A stretch of 6,664 nucleotides of DNA from Burkholderiales bacterium (GTDB taxonomy: Bacteria > Pseudomonadota > Gammaproteobacteria > Burkholderiales > Burkholderiaceae_D), in contig JAGWUK010000164.1 in NCBI GenBank assembly GCA_028868455.1, positions 1-6,664 of the forward strand, read 5' to 3'. This document shows positions 6,557-6,664 of the stretch, one piece after another (positions within the stretch are counted from its first letter, which is position 1; every line of letters starts with the position of its first letter). The translations under genes and the position numbers were made by a program. The notes beneath the pieces are model-generated. The model was not told where the DNA came from. It did no database searches and saw only the letters and a list, made by a program, of their open reading frames with translations.

Positions 6557-6664
6557 TGCGATTCGACTATGGTTTGCTTTCGTGGTTCAGCGGAACAACA
6601 TAACTTTGCAAAAACAGCTTCGTCTTTCCTCAGTGAATGCTGGTTATTGCCGCAGATTGACACT

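Noticed and set aside
6493..6663. Minus-strand frame open for 56 codons from the right edge, ending in a TAATG overlap with the first M16 gene
   Set aside because: The overlap resembles coupled operon genes, but fewer than half of its third positions are G or C, the translation is not recognisable, and the terminator-like hairpin lies inside it. Sequence beyond the window would settle it.
1..6664. CRISPR arrays, tRNA or rRNA genes, insertion sequences, phage or defence genes
   Set aside because: I saw no spaced direct repeats, cloverleaf or rRNA sequence, transposase or recombinase motifs, or terminal inverted repeats flanking a gene.

Overview
The window looks like ordinary chromosomal DNA from a Gram-negative proteobacterium, most likely a betaproteobacterium of the Burkholderiales/Oxalobacteraceae kind. 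This rests on moderate GC content, three Sec-type signal peptides on exported peptidases, and the protein families present. The taxonomic placement is inference from general appearance, not from a marker gene. All convincing genes lie on the minus strand, so transcription runs from the right end of the window to the left.

Right to left: (1) A leader of about 170 bases (6494-6664) carries a terminator-like stem-loop just upstream of a good ribosome binding site. (2) A two-gene operon (6493-3739) encodes two exported M16 (pitrilysin-family) peptidase subunits. The first has a complete zinc site but lacks the Arg/Tyr substrate-binding pair; the second has lost the zinc site but keeps the Arg/Tyr pair. 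This is the signature of an obligate M16B heterodimer. (3) A clear rho-independent terminator (3686-3720) ends the operon. (4) An exported S9-family serine peptidase of the glutamyl-endopeptidase-like type (3657-1180) follows, with a complete Ser-Asp-His triad. (5) A 221-base intergenic region holds a long stem-loop (1018-1055) and a perfect 9-bp-arm palindrome (982-1003). (6) A small stand-alone response-regulator receiver protein (958-545) lacks one of the two usual N-terminal acidic residues. (7) A gene-poor stretch (about 82-544) contains at most a short coding-like remnant. (8) The first 25 codons of an EamA/DMT-family transporter run off the left edge (75-1).

Together, the three peptidases form a small cluster of exported proteolytic enzymes, probably used to degrade peptides or misfolded proteins in the periplasm. 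The receiver protein and the transporter have no evident functional tie to them. I do not see a new defence, mobile or biosynthetic system. The most interesting points are the split active site of the M16 pair, the palindrome/stem-loop arrangement ahead of the divergent receiver gene, and the terminator-like leader of the M16 operon.
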